Shown here one piece after another: positions 8,270 through 17,654 of a DNA stretch of 64,000 nucleotides (its first letter is position 1; the number at the start of each line of letters is the position of its first letter). The stretch comes from Salinispora cortesiana (lineage in GTDB: Bacteria > Actinomycetota > Actinomycetes > Mycobacteriales > Micromonosporaceae): the NCBI RefSeq assembly GCF_000484695.1, contig NZ_AXVR01000022.1, positions 1 to 64,000 on the forward strand, in the 5' to 3' direction. Below the pieces are notes generated by a model that was not told the origin of the DNA, did no database searches, and saw nothing but the letters and a program-made list of their open reading frames with translations. Made by a program: the position numbers and the translations under genes.

Positions 8270-9475
8270 ATGACGGATTACCTCCTCATCGCACTTGCCC
8301 TGCTCGGCGTGCTGATTCTCGGCACCGTCGGGCTGGTGGCGCCAAAGCTGCGTCGCCGTCGGGAGCCCCCGTTGCCGACGACGGAGGTCGAGACCCGCGC
8401 CGAGGAGGACCTCGCCGGACCGCCGGTCGAGGCGGCCGAGGCGGAGCCGCCCGTCGGGATCCTGGTCGAGCCGCCGCCGGCTCCCCCGGTGCAGGTGCCG
8501 GAGGTCCCGGTCGAGGTCCCGGTGGAGGTTCCGGAGCCGACCGCCGGCCGGTTGGTTCGGCTCCGCTCCCGGCTGTCCCGCTCGCAGAGCGTGTTCGGCA
8601 AGGGGCTGCTGGGCCTGCTCAGCCGGGACCGCCTCGACGAGGAGACCTGGGAGGAGATCGAGGAGAGCCTGATCACCGCGGATGTCGGCATCGACTCCAC
8701 CCGGGAGATCGTTGACCGGCTCCGCGAGCGGACCCGGGTGCTCGGCACCCGCACCGTCGCTGAGCTGCGTACGCTGCTCGCCGCCGAGCTGGTCAACGCC
8801 CTCGACCCGGAGCTGGACCGGGCCCTGCACACGGCGCCGAAGGACGGCGTGCCGGCGGTGCTGTTGGTGGTGGGGGTCAACGGGGCCGGGAAGACCACCA
8901 CCTGCGGCAAGGTCGCTCGGGTGCTGGTGGCCGATGGCCGGAGTGTGATCCTCGGCGCGGCCGACACGTTCCGCGCCGCCGCCGCGGACCAGCTGGAGAC
9001 CTGGGCGGGCCGGGTCGGGGCGGAGACCGTTCGGGGCCCGGAGGGGGCCGATCCGGCCAGCGTCGCCTTCGACGCGGTCAAACGCGGGATCGAGACCGGG
9101 GTGGACACGGTGTTGGTCGACACCGCCGGCCGGCTCCAGAACAAGGTCGGCCTGATGGACGAGCTGGGCAAGGTCAAGCGGGTGGTGGAGAAGCACGGTC
9201 CGATCGATGAGACGCTGCTGATCCTCGACGCCACCACCGGCCAGAACGGTCTGGAGCAGGCGCGGGTCTTCACCGAGGCGGTGGACGTGACCGGCGTCGC
9301 GCTCACCAAGCTCGACGGCACCGCCAAGGGCGGCATTGTGATCTCCGTGCAGCGCAAGCTGGGCATCCCGGTGAAGCTGGTCGGCCTCGGCGAGGGCAAG
9401 GACGACCTGGCTCCGTTCGACCCCGCGCAGTTCGTGGACGCGTTGCTGGGGGCCGAGACCGGGCCGGACGCGTAA
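8270..9475 (+). CDS. ftsY: Signal recognition particle receptor FtsY
   Basis: This 401-residue SRP receptor GTPase docks ribosome-SRP complexes at the membrane together with Ffh (encoded at 14789). The ATG at 8270 gives MTDYLLIALALLGVLILG, an N-terminal membrane anchor followed by basic RRRR. An acidic, Pro/Val-rich A domain runs to about residue 95 (repeated VEVP units). The NG domain follows, with G1 GVNGAGKTTTCGK near residue 201, G2 DTFRAAAADQL, G3 DTAGRLQNK and G4 TKLDGTAKGG. A longer in-frame start at 8228 would bury the anchor and is less likely. Transcription is probably leaderless. Confidence 0.96.
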   Translation: MTDYLLIALALLGVLILGTVGLVAPKLRRRREPPLPTTEVETRAEEDLAGPPVEAAEAEPPVGILVEPPPAPPVQVPEVPVEVPVEVPEPTAGRLVRLRSRLSRSQSVFGKGLLGLLSRDRLDEETWEEIEESLITADVGIDSTREIVDRLRERTRVLGTRTVAELRTLLAAELVNALDPELDRALHTAPKDGVPAVLLVVGVNGAGKTTTCGKVARVLVADGRSVILGAADTFRAAAADQLETWAGRVGAETVRGPEGADPASVAFDAVKRGIETGVDTVLVDTAGRLQNKVGLMDELGKVKRVVEKHGPIDETLLILDATTGQNGLEQARVFTEAVDVTGVALTKLDGTAKGGIVISVQRKLGIPVKLVGLGEGKDDLAPFDPAQFVDALLGAETGPDA

Positions 9476-9482
9476 CACCACG

Positions 9483-10343
9483 GTGATGACCAACAATCGC
9501 GCTCACCCCGGGTGGCGCGACCCACACCGCCCGACATCCCGCCTCGGGCGGCCCTACGTGATGGCCCAGGAGATCCCGCTGCGCGGCGGCAACGTGAGCA
9601 CGGTGGTCCGGGTCGGGGACACGGTCCGGCGCAACACCGGCCCGTGGACACCGTCGGTGCACGCCCTGCTGCGGCACCTGGAGTATGTGGGCTTCACCGG
9701 CGCCCCTCGGGCGCTGGGGATGGATGAGCGTAACCGTGAGGTGTTGTCGTACCTGGAGGGGGAGTGCGGGGAGTACCCGCTGGCCCCGCACTGGGTCACC
9801 GACGAGGCGCTGGTGACGGTCGCCACGATGCTGCGGATGTTTCACGACGCGCAGTACGGCTTCGTCCTGCCAGAGGGTGCGGTGTGGCGTTCCTTCGGCC
9901 CGTCGCCGGAGAACGAGGTGATCTGCCACCACGATGCCGCCCCGCACAACGTCGTCTGGCGCCCGGACGGCACCCTCGGAATGATTGACTTCGATCTCGC
10001 CTCGCCGGGCTCCCGGATCTACGACGTCGCGTACGCGGCCTGGACTTGGGTGCCGATCTTCGCCGACCGAGACTCGATCACCCTCGGGTGGCGGCGTCCG
10101 GACCGGCCACGGCGACTGCGGCTCTTCGCCGACGCGTACGGGCTCATCCCGCGTGATCGGCATCGGCTGGTTCGTACCATCCGCAAGCGGATCGTTGACC
10201 ACGTGGAGGGCATCCGGCGGATGGCCGCGGCCGGGGATCCGGCCTTCGTACGGATCGTCAACCGGGGGCACCTTCGCCGCCCGATGCGGGACCTGCGCCT
10301 GCTCGAGTACGAGCGGCACGCCCTGGAGGGCGCCCTGCGCTGA
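9483..10343 (+). CDS. Phosphotransferase (APH/choline kinase-like)
   Basis: This 286-residue aminoglycoside-phosphotransferase-fold protein lies 7 bp after ftsY. The kinase catalytic loop is CHHDAAPHNVVW (Brenner-type HxDxxxxN, near residue 145), followed by the Mg-binding MIDFDLA. The short N-lobe contains RGGNVSTVVRVGDTV. The usual start is uncertain: ATG codons at 9483, 9486 and 9561 are in frame, and the last gives MAQEIPLRGG. Proteins of this type are common in actinomycetes and phosphorylate small molecules or are simply kinase-like. No resistance phenotype should be assumed from the fold. Confidence 0.82.
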   Translation: MMTNNRAHPGWRDPHRPTSRLGRPYVMAQEIPLRGGNVSTVVRVGDTVRRNTGPWTPSVHALLRHLEYVGFTGAPRALGMDERNREVLSYLEGECGEYPLAPHWVTDEALVTVATMLRMFHDAQYGFVLPEGAVWRSFGPSPENEVICHHDAAPHNVVWRPDGTLGMIDFDLASPGSRIYDVAYAAWTWVPIFADRDSITLGWRRPDRPRRLRLFADAYGLIPRDRHRLVRTIRKRIVDHVEGIRRMAAAGDPAFVRIVNRGHLRRPMRDLRLLEYERHALEGALR

Positions 10344-10389
10344 CGGGTCGGCTGCCGCGACATCGTCCGTCCGGACAGGTCCGGCCTTC

Positions 10390-10449
10390 TTCACACGTAC
10401 GAAACAGGCCGTCACCGCCTGGAAATCGATGGGTGACGCTGCGGGAAAC
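10390..10449 (+). promoter_or_regulatory. GlnR-like nitrogen operator upstream of amt
   Basis: The region contains TTCAC (10390), GAAAC (10401), GTCAC (10411), GAAAT (10422), GTGAC (10433) and GAAAC (10445). This matches the published actinobacterial GlnR pattern gTnAC-n6-GaAAC repeated at an 11-bp phase, with only the last interval off by one. The site lies 90-150 nt upstream of amt, a classical GlnR target in Streptomyces. The pattern is seen directly; binding is inferred. Confidence 0.7.
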
Positions 10450-10538
10450 AGGGAACGAGCAGGCTTCCGGGTAACCGGTGGACGGGCAGTGCTGCCTCGG
10501 AAGCCGTTAGGGAGGGAACTTCACCTTAGGAGGCCAGC

Positions 10539-11912
10539 GTGCCTGAAGCACCGACCATCGACACCGGCAACACCGCGTGGCTGCTGGTGTCGAGCGCGAT
10601 CGTGCTGCTCATGACGCCCGGACTGGCGCTGTTCTACGGCGGCCTCAACCGGGCCAAGGGCGTCCTCAATATGATCATGATGAGCTTCTCCGCGATCGGG
10701 CTCGTCAGCATTCTCTGGTTGTTCTACGGCTTCTCCGCCGCTTTCGGTACGGATCAGGGTGGGGTCATCGGCGACCTCGGCCAGTACCTCGGCACCAAGA
10801 CCTTCATGGCGGAGACCGACCTGTGGGGCGAGACCGGCATCCCGCTCTACGTCTTCATGGCGTTCCAGATGATGTTCGCTGTCATCACGGTCGCCCTGAT
10901 CAGCGGTGCGATCTCGGACCGGGCCAAGTTCTCCGGCTGGCTGCTGTTCGTGGTCGGCTGGGCGAGTCTGGTCTACTTCCCGGTCGCACACTGGGTGTGG
11001 GGCGGCGGATTCATCGGTGCGGAACTCGGCGCACTCGACTTCGCCGGTGGCACCGCGGTGCACATCAACGCCGGGGCGGCGGCGCTGGCCCTGGTGCTGG
11101 TGCTGGGCCGGCGGCTCGGCTGGCCTCGGGAGACGATGAAGCCGCACAACGTCCCCATGGTCGCCCTCGGTGCCGGCCTGCTCTGGTTCGGCTGGTTCGG
11201 CTTCAACGCCGGCTCCGAGTTGACCGCGGACCTGACCACGGGGCTGGCCTTCGTCAACACCCAGGTGGCGACCGCCGCCGCCGTGCTCGGCTGGCTGCTG
11301 GTGGAGCGGGCGCGGGACGGCCGACCCACCCTGGTCGGTGCCTCCTCCGGCGCCATCGCCGGGCTGGTCGCGATCACCCCGGCCTGCGCCTTCATCACCC
11401 CGTGGGCCGCGGTGCTGCTCGGCCTGGTCGCCGGCGCGGTCTGTGCGTTGGCGGTGAGCCTGAAGTATCGGCTGGGCTTCGACGACTCGCTCGACGTCGT
11501 CGGCGTGCACTTCGTCGGTGGCTGGATCGGCTGCCTGTGGATCGGTCTCTTCGGCACGTCGTCGGTCAGCTCGCTGGTCAGCGACGAGGGCCTCTTCTAC
11601 GGCGGCGGGCTGGCCCAGCTGGGCGTCCAGGCGCTCAGCGCGTTGATCGTCACCGGTTACTCCTTCGCGGTGGCGCTCGTCCTCGCCCTCGTCCTGGAGA
11701 AGACGATCGGCTTCCGGATCAGCAAGGAGGCCGAGGTTGAGGGGATCGACATCACCGAGCACGCCGAGAGCGGCTACGACCTCTCTCCCGCCGCCGGTTC
11801 CGCCGGTGGCGGCGCGTTCGCGGCGGCGGGCCTGGCCGGCGGGAAGCCGGCCGGGGAGAGCAGCGCCGCGGAGCAGGTCGCGTCGGCCTCGTCGGCGGGT
11901 GGTCGGCGGTGA
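10539..11912 (+). CDS. amt: Ammonium transporter Amt
   Basis: This 457-residue Amt/Mep/Rh channel transports ammonium or ammonia across the cytoplasmic membrane. The GTG at 10539 has an ideal AGGAGG at 10528-10533. The sequence has the expected set of about eleven hydrophobic helices, starting with NTAWLLVSSAIVLLMTPGLA, the family motif FYGGLNRAKGVLN, a His-containing pore helix and LWFGWFGFNAGSELTAD. The cytosolic C-terminal tail extends about 60 residues and is Ala/Gly-rich. The gene heads amt-glnK-glnD, in which GlnK gates Amt when nitrogen is sufficient. A GlnR-like operator upstream suggests induction under nitrogen limitation. Confidence 0.96.
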   Translation: MPEAPTIDTGNTAWLLVSSAIVLLMTPGLALFYGGLNRAKGVLNMIMMSFSAIGLVSILWLFYGFSAAFGTDQGGVIGDLGQYLGTKTFMAETDLWGETGIPLYVFMAFQMMFAVITVALISGAISDRAKFSGWLLFVVGWASLVYFPVAHWVWGGGFIGAELGALDFAGGTAVHINAGAAALALVLVLGRRLGWPRETMKPHNVPMVALGAGLLWFGWFGFNAGSELTADLTTGLAFVNTQVATAAAVLGWLLVERARDGRPTLVGASSGAIAGLVAITPACAFITPWAAVLLGLVAGAVCALAVSLKYRLGFDDSLDVVGVHFVGGWIGCLWIGLFGTSSVSSLVSDEGLFYGGGLAQLGVQALSALIVTGYSFAVALVLALVLEKTIGFRISKEAEVEGIDITEHAESGYDLSPAAGSAGGGAFAAAGLAGGKPAGESSAAEQVASASSAGGRR

Positions 11913-12311
<399 letters not shown>

Positions 12312-12338
12312 GCGCCCCGCCGGCGGGAGTGGGCACCG

Positions 12339-14630
12339 ATGACCTCGTTGACCAAGCAGCGTACGGCCGGACCGGACCTCCTCATCAACGAGGCCACCGG
12401 TGCTCCGGGCGGGATCGACGCCGCGGCGCGGGCGGCCCGGGCGGCGTCGATCGACGGTTGGCTCGCCGGGCTGCTGCCCGGGCGGGAAGGGGTCGCGCTG
12501 GTCGCGGTGGGCGGGCTCGGCCGTCGTCAGTGCGCCCCATACGGGGACCTTGATCTGCTGCTGCTGCACGCCGACGTACCCGAGGTGGACGAGCTGGCCG
12601 CCGGCATCTGGTATCCGGTCTGGGACGCCGGGCTGCGGCTCGACCACTCGGTACGAACCGTCCCCGAGGCCCACGCGGTCGCCCAGGATGATGTCCGGGT
12701 GGCTCTCGGCCTGCTTGACGCCCGCTTCGTCGCGGGTGACGAGGCGCTCGCCGACCAGCTTGTTCGCTCCGCCGCCGACCAGTGGCGACGTGGCGCGGTG
12801 CGCCGGCTGCCGGGGTTGCGCGAGCTGACCGAGGCGCGGTGGGCGGCCCACGGCGAGCTGGCCTTCCTGCTCGAGGGGGACCTCAAGGAAGCCGCCGGCG
12901 GGCTTCGCGACGTGGGGCTCCTCCGGGCGATCGCCCGCGCCGGCGTCACCACCGCCCTCCGGCCCGCGGTCCGCGCCGCCCACCTGCGGCTCCTGGACAC
13001 CCGCGACGCACTGCACCTGCGGGTCGGTCGGCGGGTGGACCGGCTGGTCGCCCCGGAACGCGACGGGGTCGCCGCCCTGCTCGGGCTGCGCCAGCCGCGG
13101 ACCGACGCGGCGGAGCCGGTGGACGAGGGGGACCTGCTGCTGCGCCGGGTCGCCAACGACGCCCGGACCGTCAGCCACGCCCTCGACGACGCCTTCCGGG
13201 CCGTCGACCGGCTCCGCGCCCGGCGCCGGGGCGCCGACCGCCGATCGCTGCGCCGGCCGGTGGCCCGGGACGTGGTCGAGCACGACGGTGAGCTGGTGCT
13301 CGCCCGCGCGGTGATCGGGGTACGCCCGGAGCCGAGCCTGTCCCTGCGGGTCGCGGCCGCGGCGGCGACCACCGGTCTGCCGATCGCGGCGGCCACCTGC
13401 GAGTGGCTGGCCGCCTACTGCCCGCCGCTGCCGACTCCCTGGCCCGCCGCGGCGCGCACCGCCCTGGTCACGCTCCTGGGCGCGGGGCCGGGGCTGGTGT
13501 CGGCGTGGGAGACCTGCGACCGGTACGGGCTGGTTGACGGCTGGCTGCCGGAGTGGACCCGGATCCGGAGCCTGCCACAGCACCACCCGGTGCACCGGTT
13601 CACCCTCGACCGGCACCTGGTGCAGACCGCGTACGAGGCCAGCCGCCGTACCCGGGAGGTGGACCGGCCGGACCTGCTGCTGCTCGGCGCCCTTCTGCAC
13701 GACGTGGGCAAGGGGCTACCCGGTGACCACAGTCAGGTCGGTGCGCCGATCGCGGCGGCGGTCGCCGCTCGGATCGGCTTGCCCGCGGCCGAGGTGGCGC
13801 TGATCGGGCGGCTGGTCCGGCTGCACCTGCTCCTGCCCGAGGTGGCGACCCGGCGCGACCTCGCCGATCCGGTGACCGTCGCCGGCGTGGCGGCGAAGGT
13901 CGTCGACACCAGCACCCTGGAGCTGCTGCACGCCCTGGTCCGCGCCGACGCGGCGGCCACCGGCCCGGCCGCCTGGTCGCGCTGGAAGGAACGGCTCGTC
14001 GCCGAGCTGGTGGCCCGGGTCCGCACCACACTGGACACCGGCCGGTTGCCCGAGCCGCCCGTACCGGATCCGGCGTTGGTCGCCGGCCCGCTGCCGGTGG
14101 TCCGCCTGACCGGGGACGAGGTGGCGGTGGCGGCGGCCCACCGTGATGGCCTGCTCACGACGGTGGCCGGTTGCCTGGCCCTGCACCGGCTCGACGTGAT
14201 CTCCGCGGACGCCTCGACGGTTTCCGGGCGGGCGCTGGTCGAGTTCCGGGTCCAACCCCGCTACGGCCTCGCGCCGGATCCGGTAGCACTCGGCGCCGAC
14301 CTGCGCCGGGCCGTGACCGGGGACCGGTCGGTGATCCAGCGGCTGCGGGGGCGGGCCGTCGCCGCCGGTGGCGCGGGCCCCGCACCCCAGGTGCGGTGGT
14401 ATCGGGAGGCGGCCACCGACGCGGTGGTGTTGGAGCTGCGGGCGGCCGACGCCGCCGCCCTGCTCTACCGGGTCAGCGCCGCGCTGGACGAGGTGGGAGT
14501 TCAGCTGCGGGCGGCGCGGATCTCCACCCTCGGCGCCGCCGTGGTGGACGCGTTTTACCTGGTCGGCACCGGGCCGGACGCCGAGGGCCAGGCTCGGATC
14601 TCCGCCGCCGTCCTGGCTGCGGCGCGATGA
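12339..14630 (+). CDS. glnD: PII nucleotidyltransferase/hydrolase GlnD
   Basis: This 763-residue bifunctional enzyme modifies and demodifies PII. The nucleotidyltransferase motif is GGLGRRQCAPYGDLDLLL near residue 65-85. It has Gly where many proteobacterial GlnD have Ser, as in other actinobacterial members as I recall them. An HD phosphohydrolase domain with GALLHDVGKGLPGDHSQVG lies near residue 455. Two ACT domains form the C-terminus, VRLTGDEVAVAAAHRDGLL and LELRAADAAALLYRVSAAL, for glutamine sensing. The ATG at 12339 is preceded by GGGAG. In Streptomyces the homologue is an adenylyltransferase, and the same activity is likely here. Confidence 0.93.
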   Translation: MTSLTKQRTAGPDLLINEATGAPGGIDAAARAARAASIDGWLAGLLPGREGVALVAVGGLGRRQCAPYGDLDLLLLHADVPEVDELAAGIWYPVWDAGLRLDHSVRTVPEAHAVAQDDVRVALGLLDARFVAGDEALADQLVRSAADQWRRGAVRRLPGLRELTEARWAAHGELAFLLEGDLKEAAGGLRDVGLLRAIARAGVTTALRPAVRAAHLRLLDTRDALHLRVGRRVDRLVAPERDGVAALLGLRQPRTDAAEPVDEGDLLLRRVANDARTVSHALDDAFRAVDRLRARRRGADRRSLRRPVARDVVEHDGELVLARAVIGVRPEPSLSLRVAAAAATTGLPIAAATCEWLAAYCPPLPTPWPAAARTALVTLLGAGPGLVSAWETCDRYGLVDGWLPEWTRIRSLPQHHPVHRFTLDRHLVQTAYEASRRTREVDRPDLLLLGALLHDVGKGLPGDHSQVGAPIAAAVAARIGLPAAEVALIGRLVRLHLLLPEVATRRDLADPVTVAGVAAKVVDTSTLELLHALVRADAAATGPAAWSRWKERLVAELVARVRTTLDTGRLPEPPVPDPALVAGPLPVVRLTGDEVAVAAAHRDGLLTTVAGCLALHRLDVISADASTVSGRALVEFRVQPRYGLAPDPVALGADLRRAVTGDRSVIQRLRGRAVAAGGAGPAPQVRWYREAATDAVVLELRAADAAALLYRVSAALDEVGVQLRAARISTLGAAVVDAFYLVGTGPDAEGQARISAAVLAAAR

Positions 14631-14714
14631 GGGGGGCGAATGCCGTCGGCCGGACGGTGGGTACGCGGGCGGCGCCGGGTGTGCCGGCCGGAAGCGGGTG
14701 TATCGCGGGCCGGA

Positions 14715-14720
14715 TACCCT
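14715..14720 (+). promoter_or_regulatory. Candidate -10 box for ffh
   Basis: TACCCT lies about 70 nt upstream of the ffh GTG. No clear -35 element is visible. Confidence 0.3.
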
Positions 14721-14788
14721 AGCGGTGGCGGGACAGTTCGTCCGGCCGTGCTCGTGCTCACCAGAACTCTGACAAACGGGATGTTCGC

Positions 14789-16333
14789 GTGTTTGACACC
14801 TTGAGTGACCGCCTGTCCGGGATCTTCACCAAGCTCCGCGGTAAGGGACGGCTCACCGACGCCGACATCGACGCCACCGCCCGCGAGATCCGCCTCGCGT
14901 TGCTGGAGGCGGACGTGGCGCTGCCGGTGGTCAAGGGCTTCATCGCGCGAGTCAAGGAGCGGGCGCGGGGCGCCGAGGTCTCCCAGGCGCTGAACCCGGC
15001 CCAGCAGATCGTCAAGATCGTCAACGAGGAGTTGGTCAACGTCCTCGGTGGCGAGGCGCGGCGGCTTCAGTTCGCCAAGCAGCCGCCGACCGTGATCATG
15101 CTGGCCGGTCTCCAGGGCTCCGGCAAGACCACGCTCGCCGGCAAGCTGGCCAGTTGGCTGCGCGGCCAGGGCCACCAGCCGCTGCTGGTCGCCGCCGACC
15201 TGCAGCGCCCCAACGCCGTCGGGCAGCTCCAGGTGCTCGGTGGTCGTGCCGGCGTCGAGGTGTACTCCCCGGAGCCGGGCAACGGCGTCGGCGACCCGGT
15301 GCAGGTGGCTCGTGCCTCGATCGAGCACGCCCGTCGGGCTGCCCGGGACATCGTCATCGTGGACACCGCCGGCCGCCTCGGTATCGACGCCGAGATGATG
15401 CAGCAGGCGGCCGACATCCGGGACGCGGTCAACCCGGACGAGGTCATCTTCGTCATCGACGCCATGGTCGGCCAGGACGCGGTGCGCACCGCGGAGGCGT
15501 TCCGGGACGGTGTCGGCATCACCGGCGTGGTCCTCTCCAAGCTTGACGGTGACGCCCGTGGTGGTGCCGCGTTGTCGGTCCGGGAGGTCACCGGCCAGCC
15601 GATCCTCTTCGCCTCCACCGGCGAGAAGCTGGAGGACTTCGATGTCTTCCACCCGGACCGGATGGCCAGCCGGATTCTCGGCATGGGCGATGTTCTCACC
15701 CTGATCGAGCAGGCCGAACAGGCCTTCGACGTCGATCAGAAAGAGAAGATGACCGCCAAGCTGATGGGCGGTGAGCAGTTCACCCTGGAGGACTTCCTCG
15801 ACCAGCTCATCGCGGTTCGGCGGATGGGTCCGATCGCCAACGTGCTGGCCATGATGCCCGGCATGGGGCAGATGAAAGACCAGCTCGCCGAGGTGGATGA
15901 CAAGCACTTCGACCGGGTCACCGCGATCATCCGGTCGATGACCCCAGCCGAGCGCACCAACCCGAAGATCATCAACGGTTCGCGTCGGGCCCGCATCGCC
16001 AACGGCTCCGGGGTCACCGTGATGGACGTCAACCAGCTACTCAACCGCTTCACCGACGCCCAGAAGATGATGAAGCAGATGGGCGGCATGATGGGGCTGC
16101 CCGGAGGGCGCCGAAAGGCGACCAAGTCGCCGAAGAACAAGCGCAAGGGCGGGAAAGGCGGCGGTCGGTCGCGGGCCGGCACGGGGGCGCGGGGCGGCTT
16201 CCCCGGTGGCATGCCGCAGCTGCCGCCCGGCCTGAACCCCGACGACCTGGCCGGCCAGGGGCTACCACCGGGATTCAAGCTCCCGAAGATCGACTTCAAC
16301 AAGCTCGGCAAGGGGGATAAGCGCTCCCGCTGA
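14789..16333 (+). CDS. ffh: Signal recognition particle protein Ffh
   Basis: This 514-residue SRP54 GTPase binds 4.5S/SRP RNA and nascent signal sequences and pairs with FtsY. It is read from the GTG at 14789 (FDTLSDRLSGIFTKLRG). The N domain runs to about residue 95. The G domain shows LAGLQGSGKTTLAGKLA, ADLQRPNAVGQL, VDTAGRLGID and SKLDGDARGG. The Met-rich M domain includes VLAMMPGMGQMKDQL and NRFTDAQKMMKQMGGMMG. The C-terminal tail is basic and Gly/Pro-rich, longer than in E. coli, as in many actinobacteria. No strong ribosome-binding site precedes the GTG. Confidence 0.96.
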   Translation: MFDTLSDRLSGIFTKLRGKGRLTDADIDATAREIRLALLEADVALPVVKGFIARVKERARGAEVSQALNPAQQIVKIVNEELVNVLGGEARRLQFAKQPPTVIMLAGLQGSGKTTLAGKLASWLRGQGHQPLLVAADLQRPNAVGQLQVLGGRAGVEVYSPEPGNGVGDPVQVARASIEHARRAARDIVIVDTAGRLGIDAEMMQQAADIRDAVNPDEVIFVIDAMVGQDAVRTAEAFRDGVGITGVVLSKLDGDARGGAALSVREVTGQPILFASTGEKLEDFDVFHPDRMASRILGMGDVLTLIEQAEQAFDVDQKEKMTAKLMGGEQFTLEDFLDQLIAVRRMGPIANVLAMMPGMGQMKDQLAEVDDKHFDRVTAIIRSMTPAERTNPKIINGSRRARIANGSGVTVMDVNQLLNRFTDAQKMMKQMGGMMGLPGGRRKATKSPKNKRKGGKGGGRSRAGTGARGGFPGGMPQLPPGLNPDDLAGQGLPPGFKLPKIDFNKLGKGDKRSR

Positions 16334-16370
16334 CCGGGTCGAAACGGGGCCAGGTCGGTGCTGGTCGCCG

Positions 16371-16429
16371 CTGAGCCGGCGCCGGCCGCGCCCCCTCGGT
16401 GGTGGCCGTCCCTGAGCCGGCGCCGGCCG
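16371..16429. repeat. Direct repeat of an 18-bp palindromic element
   Basis: CTGAGCCGGCGCCGGCCG occurs at 16371-16388 and again at 16412-16429, 41 bp apart. Each copy contains the perfect palindrome GCCGGCGCCGGC. They lie between ffh and the amidohydrolase gene and could act as hairpins or as a protein-binding pair. Confidence 0.7.
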
Positions 16430-16478
16430 TGGTCCGCCGACGGGCGGCCTGCCCGCACGCCCCGGCGGGCGATCAGGT

Positions 16479-16484
16479 AGGACT
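16479..16484 (+). promoter_or_regulatory. Candidate -10 box, leaderless amidohydrolase gene
   Basis: AGGACT, within TAGGACT, ends 6 nt before the ATG at 16491. Confidence 0.4.
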
Positions 16485-16490
16485 GAGCGT

Positions 16491-17570
16491 ATGGCTTTGC
16501 ACGTGCGCGGTGTGCTCCTGCCCGAAGACGAGGTCCGGGACGTCTGGCTGGTCGGTGACCGGGTGACCTTCCAGCCGGTGGCCGGCGCGGAGACCATCGC
16601 GGACGGTGGCTTCCTGCTCCCCGGCCTGACCGACGCGCACTGCCACATCGGCATCGCCCGGGGCGGGACGCCGATCACCTCGCTCGACCAGGCCCGCGAG
16701 CTGGCCCAGGTCAACCGCGACGTCGGGGTGCTGGCCATCCGGGACGCCGGCTCCCCGTACCCGTATCCGGAGCTCGATGACGCCCCGGACCTGCCGCGGC
16801 TGGCCCGGGCCGGCCGGCACGTCGCCCCGCCGAAGCGCTACCTGCGTGGCGTCGGGGTGGAGGTCGGCGCGGCGGAGGTGGCCGCGACCGTCACCGCGCA
16901 GGCCAACGCCGGCAACGGCTGGGTCAAGCTGGTCGGCGACTGGATCGATCGTGGCGTCGGTGACCTCGCCCCGGCCTGGGACGCGGAGACCATGACCGCC
17001 GCGGTTCGGGCCGCGCACGCCGCCGGGGCCCGCGCCGCGGTGCACACCTTCTCCGAGTCCGCCGTCGAGATCATGGTGCGGGCCGGGGTCGACTCGGTGG
17101 AACACGGCACCGGCCTGAGCCTGGACCTGGTCGACGTGATGGCCCGACAGGGCACCGCGCTCGTACCCACCATGATCAACATACGGACCTTCGGCGGCAT
17201 CGCCGACCAGGCGCGGGCGAAGTTCCCCAGCTACGCCGACCACATGCTCGCCCTACGAGACCGCTTCCCCGAGGTGGTCCGCGCCGCCTACCAGGCCGGC
17301 GTGCCGATCTACGTCGGCACCGATGCCGGCGGTGGCATCGCGCACGGTCTGGCCGCCGAGGAGATGCTGCTGCTGCACGAAAAGGCCGGGATGCCCGCCG
17401 AGGAGGTCCTCGCCGCCGCCTCCTGGCGCGCCCGCGAGTGGCTCGGCTTCCCCGGCCTGGTCGAGGGGGGCCTGGCCGATCTGGTCGTCTACCCGCAGGA
17501 TCCGCGGCGGGACCTCCGTGTCGTCCGGTCCCCCGCCCGGGTCGTCCTCCGCGGCCGGGTCCTGCGCTGA
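16491..17570 (+). CDS. Amidohydrolase-family protein
   Basis: This 359-residue metal-dependent hydrolase has the TIM-barrel amidohydrolase fold (imidazolonepropionase/prolidase-like branch). It has a short N-terminal beta-sandwich part, then FLLPGLTDAHCHIG (HxH metal site near residue 51-53). Downstream are AAVHTFSESAVEIMVRAG (His), SVEHGTGL (His) and VGTDAGGGIAHG (catalytic Asp). A Lys in GWVKLVGDW could be a carboxylated or bridging residue. The C-terminal part returns to the beta-sandwich with GLADLVVYPQDP. The substrate is unknown. It sits alone between ffh and proS, with a probable leaderless start. Confidence 0.86.
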   Translation: MALHVRGVLLPEDEVRDVWLVGDRVTFQPVAGAETIADGGFLLPGLTDAHCHIGIARGGTPITSLDQARELAQVNRDVGVLAIRDAGSPYPYPELDDAPDLPRLARAGRHVAPPKRYLRGVGVEVGAAEVAATVTAQANAGNGWVKLVGDWIDRGVGDLAPAWDAETMTAAVRAAHAAGARAAVHTFSESAVEIMVRAGVDSVEHGTGLSLDLVDVMARQGTALVPTMINIRTFGGIADQARAKFPSYADHMLALRDRFPEVVRAAYQAGVPIYVGTDAGGGIAHGLAAEEMLLLHEKAGMPAEEVLAAASWRAREWLGFPGLVEGGLADLVVYPQDPRRDLRVVRSPARVVLRGRVLR

Positions 17571-17640
17571 TCTACCAGGGCGGGTCAGCGCTCCGCCGGT
17601 GGAGCGACCGCCCGCTGGCGGCGACCGCCCCGGCGGCACA

Positions 17641-17646
17641 TAGGAT
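17641..17646 (+). promoter_or_regulatory. Candidate -10 box, leaderless proS
   Basis: TAGGAT ends 8 nt before the proS ATG at 17655, and no ribosome-binding site lies between. Confidence 0.5.
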
Positions 17647-17654
17647 GTGCGGTC

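Noticed and set aside
9483..10343. Antibiotic-resistance aminoglycoside phosphotransferase
   Set aside because: Only the general kinase fold motifs are present; nothing in the sequence or neighbourhood indicates resistance.
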